Source: Pseudomonadota bacterium (GTDB taxonomy: Bacteria > Myxococcota_A > Polyangia > Polyangiales > Polyangiaceae). From it: a stretch of 7,131 nt of DNA. The stretch lies in contig JAEYOT010000735.1 of assembly GCA_023411445.1 (NCBI GenBank), positions 1 through 7,131 on the forward strand. The letters run 5' to 3'. A program made the position numbers and the translations under genes. Under the pieces are notes generated by a model. That model did not search any database. It saw only the letters and a list, made by a program, of their open reading frames with translations, and was not told the DNA's origin. This document shows, piece after piece, positions 1 to 5,754 of the stretch. Positions within the stretch are counted from its first letter, which is position 1, and every line of letters starts with the position of its first letter.

Positions 1-595
1 CGTCTGGCCAGCGCCGCGTGGAAACGGCGCGCGCGCCGAGCGCGATGATCAGCGCGAGCGCCGCCGCGTGCGACTCGATCGCCGTCGCGCCGATCAAGGC
101 CCCGAGCAGCACTTGCGAGCCGCGCGCCTTGGCGCTGAGCGCGACCCAGATCGCCGCCAGCGCGAGCGCGACGCCCAGCGTGACGCCGCCGGTCAACGTC
201 CCTTCGAGCTGCCAGCACGGCGCCAGCACCGCGGTCATGGTCGCGGCCAGCGCGAGCGGCGGCGAGAGGCGCGGCGTGTGAAGCGACACCGTGAGCGCGC
301 GCTGGATCAGCTGGTAGGCGATGGCGGCCGCGACCGCTAGGCCGAGCGCGCTGACCCAGCCAGCACGCAGCAACCGGCCGCCCAGCGGCAGCAGCGCCAG
401 CAGCTGCGTGAGCGCGGTGGAGACGAAGCCCTCCACGCCGTGGGGCACGAGGCCGAGCGCCCGCACGACTGGCAGGTCGTCCCGCCACTGCCCGGTGGGC
501 GACGTGCGCAGCATCGTGACGACCAGCGGCACGGCGAACGCGAGCTTGCCGCAGGCGGATTCGATGAAGGGCTTTGGCGCCGGCGCTTGGCTCAC
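1..595 (-). CDS. Multi-pass membrane protein, N-terminal part (DUF2723-like, tentative)
   Basis: On the minus strand an open frame runs from a GTG at 595 to the left edge: 198 complete codons with no stop, so the protein is 3'-truncated by the window. The composition is that of a membrane protein. Hydrophobic stretches lie near residues 18-29, 60-71, 81-97, 112-127, 138-153 and 162-187, broken by short charged or proline-rich loops. The other minus-strand frame here is arginine-rich and looks like a shadow. Between the first two hydrophobic segments, residues 37-56 (W-R-D-D-L-P ... H-G-V-E-G) followed by a leucine-rich L-L-P-L-G-G resemble the first periplasmic loop of DUF2723 / TMEM260-type glycosyltransferase-like membrane proteins; this family call is tentative. 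The GTG start is chosen because it leaves a short polar N-terminus before the first hydrophobic segment. There is no strong Shine-Dalgarno, and the frame stays open further upstream, so the start could be different. The gene is divergent from aspS, so there is no operon link. Confidence 0.72.
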   Translation of the reverse strand, partial: MSQAPAPKPFIESACGKLAFAVPLVVTMLRTSPTGQWRDDLPVVRALGLVPHGVEGFVSTALTQLLALLPLGGRLLRAGWVSALGLAVAAAIAYQLIQRALTVSLHTPRLSPPLALAATMTAVLAPCWQLEGTLTGGVTLGVALALAAIWVALSAKARGSQVLLGALIGATAIESHAAALALIIALGARAVSTRRWPD

Positions 596-654
596 CGCCC
601 ATGGCTGCCAGATGAGCCCACAAACGGCCCAGTTTTCGCCGAGAGCGCGCGACG

Positions 655-684
655 TTTTCAGGCAGCCCGCCCGGGTGCTAAAAG
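655..684 (+). promoter_or_regulatory. Candidate sigma70-type promoter for aspS
   Basis: TTTTCA (655-660) and TAAAAG (679-684) each match four of six consensus positions and are 18 bp apart. The -10 is preceded by TG one base upstream (676-677), as in an extended -10. Initiation would fall about 690, giving a leader of roughly 50 nt before the GTG at 741. The match is moderate and was found by eye only. Confidence 0.35.
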
Positions 685-728
685 AGCCGGCCCCGGTGGG
701 TGCCGCAGACGCTCGGACCCCCAAAATC

Positions 729-733
729 AAGGA
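729..733 (+). promoter_or_regulatory. Ribosome binding site deciding the aspS GTG start
   Basis: AAGGA lies 7 nt upstream of GTG at 741. The frame is open far upstream (to an ATG at 321), but the extra residues do not resemble AspRS and overlap the opposite-strand gene. The Shine-Dalgarno and the family N-terminus both point to 741. Confidence 0.7.
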
Positions 734-740
734 AAATAAA

Positions 741-1787
741 GTGGCCCGGTTCATTGACGAGTTGAAGAGAACCCATAGCTGCGGCGCGCTCCGCGCCTCC
801 GACATCGGTAAGGAGGTCGTGCTCTTCGGCTGGGTGGCCAATCGACGCGACCACGGCTCCATCGTGTTCGTAGACCTGCGGGATCGCGAAGGCGTCACGC
901 AGATCGTGTTCGACCCGGACGCCTCCGGCGAGGCGCACCAGGTGGCGGACGCGCTGCGCGGCGAGTGGGTGATCGGCATCCGCGGCGTGGTGAAGTCGCG
1001 CGGCGAGCAGTTCTCCAAGAAGGAGAACAAGATGGTGAGCGCCGCCAACCCCAACATCCCCACCGGCGAGATCGAGATCACGGTGCTGGAGGCGACGGTG
1101 TTCAACAAGGCGGAGACGCCGCCGTTCGCCATCGAGGACAAGAGCGACACGCGCGAAGAGGTGCGGCTGGAGTACCGCTACCTGGACCTGCGCCGCGGCC
1201 CGCTGCAGCGCGCCCTGCGCATGCGCCACAACGTGAACCAGGCGACCCGCAACTACCTGACCGATCAGGGCTGCCTCGAGATCGAGACGCCTTTTTTGGT
1301 GAAGTACACGCCGGGCGGCGCGCGCAACTTCCTGGTGCCGTCGCGTCTGCACGCGCAGAAGTTTTACGCGCTGGCGGAGAGCCCGCAGCTGTTCAAGCAG
1401 CTGTTCATGTGCGCCGGCTACGAACGCTACTTCCAGATCGTGCGCTGCTTCCGCGACGAGGACTTGCGCATCGATCGCCAGCTGGAGTTCACGCAGATCG
1501 ACATCGAGATGTCGTTCGTCAACCAGCAGGACGTGTTCAACCTGGTGGAGGGCCTCATCTTCGCGATCTGGAAGGCCGCGCTCGGGCTGGATTTGAAGGA
1601 GGCGTACCCGGACGGGCACTTCCCGCACTTGAACTTCGAAGAATCCATGACCAAGTACGGCAACGACAAGCCGGACTTGCGCTTCGACCTGCCGCACGTG
1701 GACTTGACGGACGTCGTGGTCGAGCACGGCGGCGGCGGCATCCCCTTCTTCACGCCCATCGCGGAGAAGTTCAAGTCGGGCGCCTAA
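741..1787 (+). CDS. aspS: AspRS N-terminal portion (OB fold, motifs 1 and 2)
   Basis: This is the part translated if the TAA at 1785-1787 terminates: 348 residues from the GTG at 741. It contains the OB-fold anticodon-binding domain, with G-W-V followed by R-R-D-H-G and D-L-R-D-R-E-G as typical of bacterial AspRS. Motif 1 lies near E-I-E-T-P, the S-P-Q-L-F-K-Q loop begins at residue 214 with Lys219, and motif 2 reads C-F-R-D-E-D with Arg238. It ends just inside the GAD insertion domain. Without motif 3 and its arginine, a product of this length should not be able to activate aspartate. Two residues stand out. Gly192 replaces the usual glutamate of the T-P-E-G-A-R-D loop, and Leu248 replaces the usual proline in D-R-Q-P-E-F. 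Codon use and GC content match the neighbours, so there is no sign of transfer. Confidence 0.85.
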   Translation: MARFIDELKRTHSCGALRASDIGKEVVLFGWVANRRDHGSIVFVDLRDREGVTQIVFDPDASGEAHQVADALRGEWVIGIRGVVKSRGEQFSKKENKMVSAANPNIPTGEIEITVLEATVFNKAETPPFAIEDKSDTREEVRLEYRYLDLRRGPLQRALRMRHNVNQATRNYLTDQGCLEIETPFLVKYTPGGARNFLVPSRLHAQKFYALAESPQLFKQLFMCAGYERYFQIVRCFRDEDLRIDRQLEFTQIDIEMSFVNQQDVFNLVEGLIFAIWKAALGLDLKEAYPDGHFPHLNFEESMTKYGNDKPDLRFDLPHVDLTDVVVEHGGGGIPFFTPIAEKFKSGA

Positions 1788-1796
1788 CGGCGCGAC

Positions 1797-2636
1797 ATGC
1801 CCAGCGAGATCGTCAAGGCGCTGGTGATCCCGGCCAGCGCGAACTTCTCGCGCACCGATCAGGAGAAGCTGGAGCAGCAGGCCAAGAGCATGGGCGCGGG
1901 CGGCTTGGCGCGCGCCAAGGTCGGGCCGGACGGCGCCTGGACGCAGTCGCCGCTGGCCAAGAGCGCGACGCCGGAGCTAGTCAAAGCGATCAACGCCGCG
2001 ACCGGCGCCAAGGAAGGGGACGTGCTCATCTTCCAGTTCGGCAAGACGAGCTTGGTCCACACCGTGCTGGCGAACCTGCGCGTGACCATCGCCAAGAAGA
2101 TGGGCCTCATCCCGGAGGTCGGTCACGGCGGCAAATGGAACTTCGCCTGGGTCGTGAACCCGCCGCTGTTCGAGTACGACGACGAGAAGAAGACGTGGGC
2201 CGCCGCACACCACGCGTTCACGCGGCCGCACGACGAGTCCGTGCCGCTGATCGAGAGCGATCCGGGCAAGGTGCTCTGCTACCGCTACGATCTGGTGCTG
2301 AACGGCTTCGAGATCGCCGGCGGCTCCATCCGTCTCCACGATCCGGAAGTGCAGAAGAAGGTGTTCGCTGCGCTCGGCATCAAGGACGAGGAGGCGCAGG
2401 AGAAGTTCGGCTTCTTGCTCAGCGCGCTCAAGTTCGGCGCGCCGCCGCACGGCGGCATCGCGCTCGGCATGGATCGCATCATGATGCTGCTCAACGCTAC
2501 GGAGAGCATCCGCGACGTGATCGCGTTCCCGAAGACGCAGAAGGGCACGGACCTGATGAGCAACGCGCCCGGCGCCGTCGGGCCGAACCAGCTGGCGGAG
2601 CTGCGCATCCGCACGGTTGGCGAGCCGCAGGGCTGA
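1797..2636 (+). CDS. aspS: AspRS C-terminal portion (GAD domain remainder and motif 3)
   Basis: An ATG at 1797, in the same frame as the upstream part and 9 nt after its TAA, opens 279 codons to a TGA at 2634-2636. The product would carry most of the GAD insertion domain and the second half of the catalytic core. That includes the A-H-H-A-F-T-R-P-H-D segment (two histidines that correspond to the E. coli flipping-loop pair), G-G-G-S-I-R-L-H-D with the aspartate-side-chain-binding arginine, and motif 3 G-M-D-R. No good Shine-Dalgarno precedes the ATG. Separate synthesis would therefore rely on reinitiation after the stop. More likely this is simply the C-terminal part of one AspRS chain. Alone it lacks motifs 1 and 2 and the anticodon-binding domain. 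Confidence 0.8.
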   Translation: MPSEIVKALVIPASANFSRTDQEKLEQQAKSMGAGGLARAKVGPDGAWTQSPLAKSATPELVKAINAATGAKEGDVLIFQFGKTSLVHTVLANLRVTIAKKMGLIPEVGHGGKWNFAWVVNPPLFEYDDEKKTWAAAHHAFTRPHDESVPLIESDPGKVLCYRYDLVLNGFEIAGGSIRLHDPEVQKKVFAALGIKDEEAQEKFGFLLSALKFGAPPHGGIALGMDRIMMLLNATESIRDVIAFPKTQKGTDLMSNAPGAVGPNQLAELRIRTVGEPQG

Positions 2637-2652
2637 AGCCGGAGCCGGAGAC

Positions 2653-3336
2653 ATGACGGATCCGGCTTCTCCCATCGACGAGCTGCTTGAAGGCCTCCGC
2701 GCTGCTTTGCTGGCGCGGAGGCGTGACGTGAGCGTGCGCATCGAGCGCGTGGAGACGGCGCTTTCCTCGTACCGGCGCGCGATCGAGCAGCAAATCGCGA
2801 CGGAGTTTGCGGCCGAGCACCGCTTGAAGGCGCCGCCCAAGGTCGGCATCTCAGTCGGCCGCGCCGCAGAAGAGCTGCGCGACGCCGTGCTGGCGTTGCC
2901 GGAGCTGGCGCAGCTGCTCGCGCCTCCGTCGCTGCGCGAGCCGCCGGCCACGGTTCGCAGCGAGCCGCCGCTCTCCGTCGAGGCGCCGTCCGGGTGGCCC
3001 AAGCTGCGCGCCGCGCTGGCCACGCAGAAGTTGGTCATCATCGGCGCGCTCTCGCGCGATCGCTCAGAGAGCCTGCCGGAGGGTATGGCCGCGCACGTCG
3101 AGTGGATCGACACGGAGCGCGACGGCGTGCACGCGCTCGGCAACTTGCCGCAGCGCATCCGCCAAGGCCGCGTCGCGGGCGTGGTCATCCTGGACCGCGC
3201 CGTGAAGCACAAACACAGCGAGCCTGCGCTGGCGGCGGCGCGCGACGCACACGTGCCCACAGCCTTCGCCGGTCAAGGCGGTCGCGCCTCGCTGGAGCGC
3301 GCGTTGTCGCAGCTGGAGGGCATGCTGGGTCGTTAA
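2653..3336 (+). CDS. DUF2325-like domain protein with helical N-terminus
   Basis: The protein has 227 residues. The ATG at 2653 has GGAG 8 nt upstream (2641-2644) and lies 16 nt after the aspS stop, so it is probably co-transcribed with aspS. The frame is open further upstream, but that would overlap aspS and has no better ribosome binding site. Residues 7-60 are charged and alanine/leucine-rich, predicted helical or coiled coil. Residues 62-110 form a linker with proline-rich patches. The C-terminal part (about 126-224) has a Rossmann-like rhythm: K-L-V-I-I-G strand, H-V-E-W-I-D, a turn R-I-R-Q-G-R-V-A-G-V-V-I-L-D, a K-H-K-H-S segment, then V-P-T-A-F-A-G-Q-G-G and a final helix. This pattern resembles DUF2325, whose members carry a conserved histidine after the second core strand; the family call is from memory of the pattern and the biochemical role is unknown. 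There are no membrane segments, signal peptide or cysteines, so it is likely cytoplasmic. Confidence 0.75.
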   Translation: MTDPASPIDELLEGLRAALLARRRDVSVRIERVETALSSYRRAIEQQIATEFAAEHRLKAPPKVGISVGRAAEELRDAVLALPELAQLLAPPSLREPPATVRSEPPLSVEAPSGWPKLRAALATQKLVIIGALSRDRSESLPEGMAAHVEWIDTERDGVHALGNLPQRIRQGRVAGVVILDRAVKHKHSEPALAAARDAHVPTAFAGQGGRASLERALSQLEGMLGR

Positions 3337-3361
3337 CTCGCCTCCCGTCAGCGAACGGCGG

Positions 3362-3367
3362 TACAAT
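3362..3367 (+). promoter_or_regulatory. Candidate -10 element (TACAAT) upstream of the PD40-like gene
   Basis: TACAAT matches five of six -10 consensus positions and stands out in GC-rich DNA just after the TAA of the previous gene. No good -35 is visible 16-18 bp upstream. Initiation would fall near 3373-3375, leaving about 18-24 nt to the starts at 3393 or 3397. The purine-rich AGAGGG at 3382-3387 is the matching ribosome binding site. Confidence 0.35.
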
Positions 3368-3375
3368 ACCCTCTC

Positions 3376-3453
3376 ATGGGCAGAGGGTGCGAATGGATGG
3401 TGCTCGCGGTGGCGGTGACGTGCGCGGGCACATGTCCCCAGCCGCGGCCGTGA
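3376..3453 (+). other. Signal-peptide-like reading frame upstream of, and out of frame with, the PD40-like ORF
   Basis: Starting at ATG 3376, or at the internal ATG 3397 that sits 9 nt from AGAGGG, this frame encodes 25 (or 18) residues and stops at TGA 3451-3453. It has a short N-region with Arg3, a hydrophobic core (M-V-L-A-V-A-V) and two cysteines after it, resembling a secretion or lipoprotein signal, although no canonical lipobox is present. A single extra base near the CCCC run at 3436-3439 would join it to the downstream repeat protein. It is probably not a gene on its own. Confidence 0.35.
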
Positions 3454-3833
3454 GCAGCGACGAGCTCCGCCTCTACACTCAGGGCAAGCAGTCGGAGGAG
3501 CCGCCGCTCATGCTCACGCGCACCAGCAAGGCGGCCAGCTTCGCCGGCGCCGCGCCCCTGCCCGGGATCACGGAGTACGTGCGCTCGCCGGACATGTCGG
3601 CCGACGAGCTCACTCTGGTCGGCACGGTGCGCGATCCGGCCGGGCGCTGGGTGATTGGCCGGCTGGTGCGCTCGCGACCGAGCGAGGCTTTCTCCGAGCC
3701 GCAGATCGTCGTGCAAGGGGCGGTGCCGGAGGTGGGGCTCGGCGCGCCGAACCTCGCGCCTGGCTGCGCGCTCTATTACGTGCTGCACCACCCTGTCGTC
3801 GGCTACGCGGCATACCGCACGCGGCTCCAGTGA
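3393..3833 (+). CDS. Short PD40/WD40-like beta-propeller repeat protein, possibly frameshifted at its 5' end
   Basis: This is a 146-residue frame from ATG 3393 (AGAGGG 5 nt upstream) to TGA 3831-3833. Three degenerate repeats of about 50 residues are visible. S-S-D-E-L-R-L-Y begins at residue 21, S-A-D-E-L-T-L-V at 69, and A-P-G-C-A-L-Y-Y at 122. The first two are each followed by an R-x-S ... F-x-x-P-type segment (residues 43-56 and 93-104). This is the pattern of PD40 / WD40-like propeller blades (S-x-D-x-L-x-L), common in exported proteins. Three blades are too few for a closed propeller, so the protein may be truncated, oligomeric or degenerating. The encoded N-terminus is glycine-rich and not a signal peptide, whereas another frame just upstream does look like one, suggesting a one-base frameshift. 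The repeat part should be real coding sequence; the true start is uncertain. Partner and role are unknown. Confidence 0.6.
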   Translation: MDGARGGGDVRGHMSPAAAVSSDELRLYTQGKQSEEPPLMLTRTSKAASFAGAAPLPGITEYVRSPDMSADELTLVGTVRDPAGRWVIGRLVRSRPSEAFSEPQIVVQGAVPEVGLGAPNLAPGCALYYVLHHPVVGYAAYRTRLQ

Positions 3834-3934
3834 CGCGCCGGCCCGGAGCGCGCGAGCAGGCGCCTTTTCGGCGCAAAGGCCGCGTGCCTTGACCCGCAGG
3901 CCGCAATATCGGCACGATTGAGGGCCCTGCCGAG
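3834..3934. other. Intergenic spacer before the chemosensory operon, with weak hairpins
   Basis: This 101-bp spacer should contain the promoter of the response-regulator operon and any terminator of the previous gene. Two mutually exclusive short hairpins are visible: GCGCC/GGCGC with a 5-nt loop (3860-3874) and GCCTTT/AAAGGC with a 7-nt loop (3862-3880). Neither is followed by a T run, so neither is a convincing intrinsic terminator. TTGACC at 3889-3894 could serve as a -35, but no good -10 follows at the right distance. GAGGG at 3920-3924 lies 10 nt before the ATG at 3935. Confidence 0.3.
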
Positions 3935-5338
3935 ATGAGCGCACGAATTCTGGTCGTCGACGACAGCCCCACGATCCGCAAGGTCGTGTGCTCGATTTTG
4001 GAGGCGAGCGCCTTCGACCCGGTGTCCGCTCAGGACGGACAAGAAGCGCTCGAGCTCTTGGGTCACGAGAAGGTCGATCTCGTGCTGCTCGACTTCGTCA
4101 TGCCGCGCATGAACGGCTACCAGTTCTGTCGCGAGCTGCGCGCCAATGACGAGCTGAAGAATCTACCAGTCGTGCTGATGAGCGCGAAGGGCGACAAGAT
4201 TCGTGGACAGTTCGTGCAGCAGACCGGCGCAATCGACGCGATTACCAAGCCGTTCGACGCGCGCGGCCTGGTGGCGGTCGTAGAGGGCGCGCTCAAGAAA
4301 CACGGTGAAGGTCGTGGACGCCCCGTGCCCGACGCCGAGTCGATGCCGTTCGAGGAGAACGAGGCCGGCTCGATGGACAGCTTGCGGCCCAGCCGCACCA
4401 GCTTCAGTGAGGATCCGGGCCTGCGGCGCGTGCAGGCGGCGCAAGAGTTCGGCTCGGCGCTAGTAAGCTTGATTTCGCCGGAGCTGTCCAAGCAGCCGGA
4501 GCTCGCCCAGCTGGACGCGGCGGTCGCCCAAGCCGTGCAGCGAGCCATCACGCCGGACAGCATGGGCGCGCTGTCCACGCTCTTGCGCGCGCTCAACTTT
4601 GGCGACAAGACGCGCGAGGCGTTGGCGGGCGATATCTCCGTCGTGTCGATCGCGGAGGTGCTGCAGCTCCTCGATCTGCAGCGCCAGTCCGGCGCGCTCA
4701 GCATGTTCACCAAGCACGCCGAGGTGACGCTCTACATCCAGAAGGGGCGGGTGGATTTTGCGAGCTCGCGCGGCATGCGCGGGGAGTTCTTGCTCGGCCG
4801 CTACTTGGTGGACATTGGCGCGGTCACGCGGGAAGAGCTGACCAACGTGCTCGAGCACCGGGCCGGCACCAAGCGGCTGCTGGGCGAGCTCTTGGTGCAG
4901 CTGGGCATGGTGACGGAAGACCAGGTCAAGCGCGCGCTCACGCGGCAAACGTCCGAGCTTTTGTACGAAGCGGTGCGCTGGAACGTCGGGCGCTTCGCCT
5001 TCACGGTCGGCGCGGAGAACCCGGCCGCCAGCAAGGCGGCGCTGGGCATGGAGACGGGCGCGCTGGTGATGGAAGGCTTCCGTCGCGTGGACGAGTGGCG
5101 CCTGATCGAAGGCAGCTTCGACTTCGACGAGGTGCTGTACCACGATCCGGTCGCGATCGAGCGCCTGGGCGAGGAGCGGAACCTCACGCGCCAAGAGCGC
5201 AACGTGCTGGAAGCGATCGACGGCGAGCGCACCATCCGCGAGATCGTCGACGCCATGAACATCAGCTCCTTCGAGCTCTGTAAGATCCTGTACCAGTTTT
5301 TGAACTCCCGCCTGGTGCGGCGCAAGGCGGCCGCCTAG
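3935..5338 (+). CDS. CheY-type response regulator with DUF4388/PATAN output module
   Basis: This 467-residue protein has a complete receiver domain at residues 1-121: acidic pair Asp9/Asp10, phospho-acceptor Asp53 in L-L-D-F-V-M-P, Ser83 and Lys105 before P-F. A polar linker (about 122-160) and a helical stretch (about 160-225) follow. A DUF4388/PATAN-type module covers about 231-365. It contains two related segments of L-G-x-x-L-V-x-x-G-x-V-T-x-[ED] form, at 287-299 and 316-328. The C-terminus (about 415-463) looks like a small winged-helix-like unit (E-A-I-D-G-E-R-T-I ... F-E-L-C-K-I-L-Y). No obvious sequence-specific DNA-binding domain or enzyme domain is present. In known systems PATAN/DUF4388 regulators act through protein-protein contacts, for example PatA/PixG-type proteins in cyanobacteria. 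As first gene of the cluster it is probably the phosphorylation target of the CheA encoded at its end; that pairing is inferred. The start has GAGGG 10 nt upstream and begins directly at the first receiver strand. Confidence 0.92.
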   Translation: MSARILVVDDSPTIRKVVCSILEASAFDPVSAQDGQEALELLGHEKVDLVLLDFVMPRMNGYQFCRELRANDELKNLPVVLMSAKGDKIRGQFVQQTGAIDAITKPFDARGLVAVVEGALKKHGEGRGRPVPDAESMPFEENEAGSMDSLRPSRTSFSEDPGLRRVQAAQEFGSALVSLISPELSKQPELAQLDAAVAQAVQRAITPDSMGALSTLLRALNFGDKTREALAGDISVVSIAEVLQLLDLQRQSGALSMFTKHAEVTLYIQKGRVDFASSRGMRGEFLLGRYLVDIGAVTREELTNVLEHRAGTKRLLGELLVQLGMVTEDQVKRALTRQTSELLYEAVRWNVGRFAFTVGAENPAASKAALGMETGALVMEGFRRVDEWRLIEGSFDFDEVLYHDPVAIERLGEERNLTRQERNVLEAIDGERTIREIVDAMNISSFELCKILYQFLNSRLVRRKAAA

Positions 5339-5358
5339 CCGCGCGGCCGAGTCGGTCG

Positions 5359-5754
5359 ATGTCGAACGTGAGCCCCGCGCTGCCACTGCACCGAGCGGGG
5401 GTGATCGTTCAGCTCGAAGGCGCGCTGCGCTTCTTGCCGGCGCAGGCCGTGCGGCGCTTCCTGTCGCCGCCTCGGCTCTCGAGCGTGTCCGGCACGGGGC
5501 TCTCGATGGCCTTGGTGGACGGGCAGGTGCTGGCCGTGATCGCGCTCGGGCCGCGCGGCACCGCCCTCACCGTGTGCGAGGTGGCCGGTGAGCAAGTGGG
5601 GTTGCTCGGCGCGGAGCCGGTGGAGGTCGGCTTCTTCGACGCTGATGGCTCGGGCGTGTCGTTTCGTTCTGTGCGCGTGCCCGCGCTGGACGTGGCGGAG
5701 CTCTTGGCGGTGGCGGCGCGCGGCGCAGTGGAGCAAGCGGAGACAGAGTCATGA
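5359..5754 (+). CDS. CheW-like adaptor protein (divergent)
   Basis: This small 131-residue protein begins 20 nt after the response-regulator stop and ends with a TGA that overlaps the next ATG by 4 bases (ATGA). It follows the CheW-domain order: a first strand G-V-I-V-Q-L-E (14-20), a loop with a hydrophobic strand ending before S-G-T-G, then A-L-V-D-G-Q-V-L-A-V-I-A-L-G (51-64), L-T-V-C-E-V-A-G-E-Q-V-G-L-L (70-83) and a final D-V-A-E-L-L helix (111-116). CheW domains are SH3-like adaptors that couple receptors to the CheA kinase. Length is a little below the usual 150-170 residues, and the common V-P-x-x-P-x-x-V-x-G segment is poorly preserved. The identification rests on the overall pattern plus its position between a regulator and receptor/kinase genes. 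No strong Shine-Dalgarno precedes the ATG; GTG 5368 is an alternative start. Predicted cytoplasmic. Confidence 0.75.
   Translation: MSNVSPALPLHRAGVIVQLEGALRFLPAQAVRRFLSPPRLSSVSGTGLSMALVDGQVLAVIALGPRGTALTVCEVAGEQVGLLGAEPVEVGFFDADGSGVSFRSVRVPALDVAELLAVAARGAVEQAETES

Larger units (their letters stand above)
596..740. promoter_or_regulatory. Divergent intergenic region between membrane protein gene and aspS
   Basis: This 145-bp spacer separates two divergently oriented genes, so it should carry a promoter for each. The last 20 bases before the aspS start are clearly more A-rich than the surroundings. I see no tRNA, T-box-like element or clear terminator hairpin. No convincing promoter was recognised for the minus-strand gene. 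Confidence 0.5.
741..2636 (+). pseudogene. aspS: aspS locus as a whole: aspartyl-tRNA synthetase with an in-frame TAA
   Basis: Read through in one frame, this locus spans 631 codons and gives a near-complete bacterial-type aspartyl-tRNA synthetase (class IIb), which attaches aspartate to tRNA-Asp in the cytoplasm. Domains in order are the anticodon-binding OB fold (about 1-125), catalytic motifs 1 and 2, the GAD insertion domain, and the rest of the catalytic core with motif 3. Lys219, Arg238, Asp254, His490/His491, Arg531 and motif-3 Arg579 line up with known E. coli substrate-binding residues at constant offsets (21, then 42). Codon 349 (1785-1787) is TAA, yet the next codons continue the family sequence in the same frame, so this is a base substitution and not a frameshift. 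TAC or TAT (Tyr) is one change away. The protein is about 40 residues longer than E. coli AspRS, about half of that in the GAD region where the stop sits. It could be a sequencing error, a real nonsense mutation or pseudogene, readthrough, or a split enzyme; error or recent mutation is simplest. The pseudogene label is provisional. Confidence 0.6.

Noticed and set aside
18..340. Plus-strand open frames at the left end
   Set aside because: Low-complexity Ala/Arg/Ser-rich translations with no family resemblance. The minus strand over the same bases encodes a coherent membrane protein.
321..740. N-terminal extension of aspS from ATG 321
   Set aside because: The extra 140 residues do not resemble AspRS, overlap the opposite-strand gene, and the GTG at 741 has a good Shine-Dalgarno.
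1785..1787. Reassignment of TAA to a sense codon in this organism
   Set aside because: TAA at 3334-3336 ends another gene exactly at a natural domain end, so TAA appears to work as a stop here.
965..2656. Long Arg-rich plus-strand frame overlapping aspS
   Set aside because: It is an out-of-frame shadow of aspS typical of GC-rich DNA. Its composition is dominated by Arg, Ala and Gly, with no domain pattern.
2693..2722. Perfect 10-bp inverted repeat with a 10-nt loop near the start of the DUF2325-like gene, possible attenuator after aspS
   Set aside because: It lies inside coding sequence with no T run. At this GC content, about one such repeat is expected by chance in 7 kb, so there is no support for a regulatory role.
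1977..3260. Long minus-strand frame across aspS and the DUF2325-like gene
   Set aside because: Antisense shadow with serine/arginine bias. It spans two well-supported plus-strand genes and has no recognisable motif.
3889..3918. TTGACC followed by CACGAT as a promoter for the response-regulator operon
   Set aside because: The -10 matches only three of six positions, and initiation would leave almost no room for the ribosome binding site.
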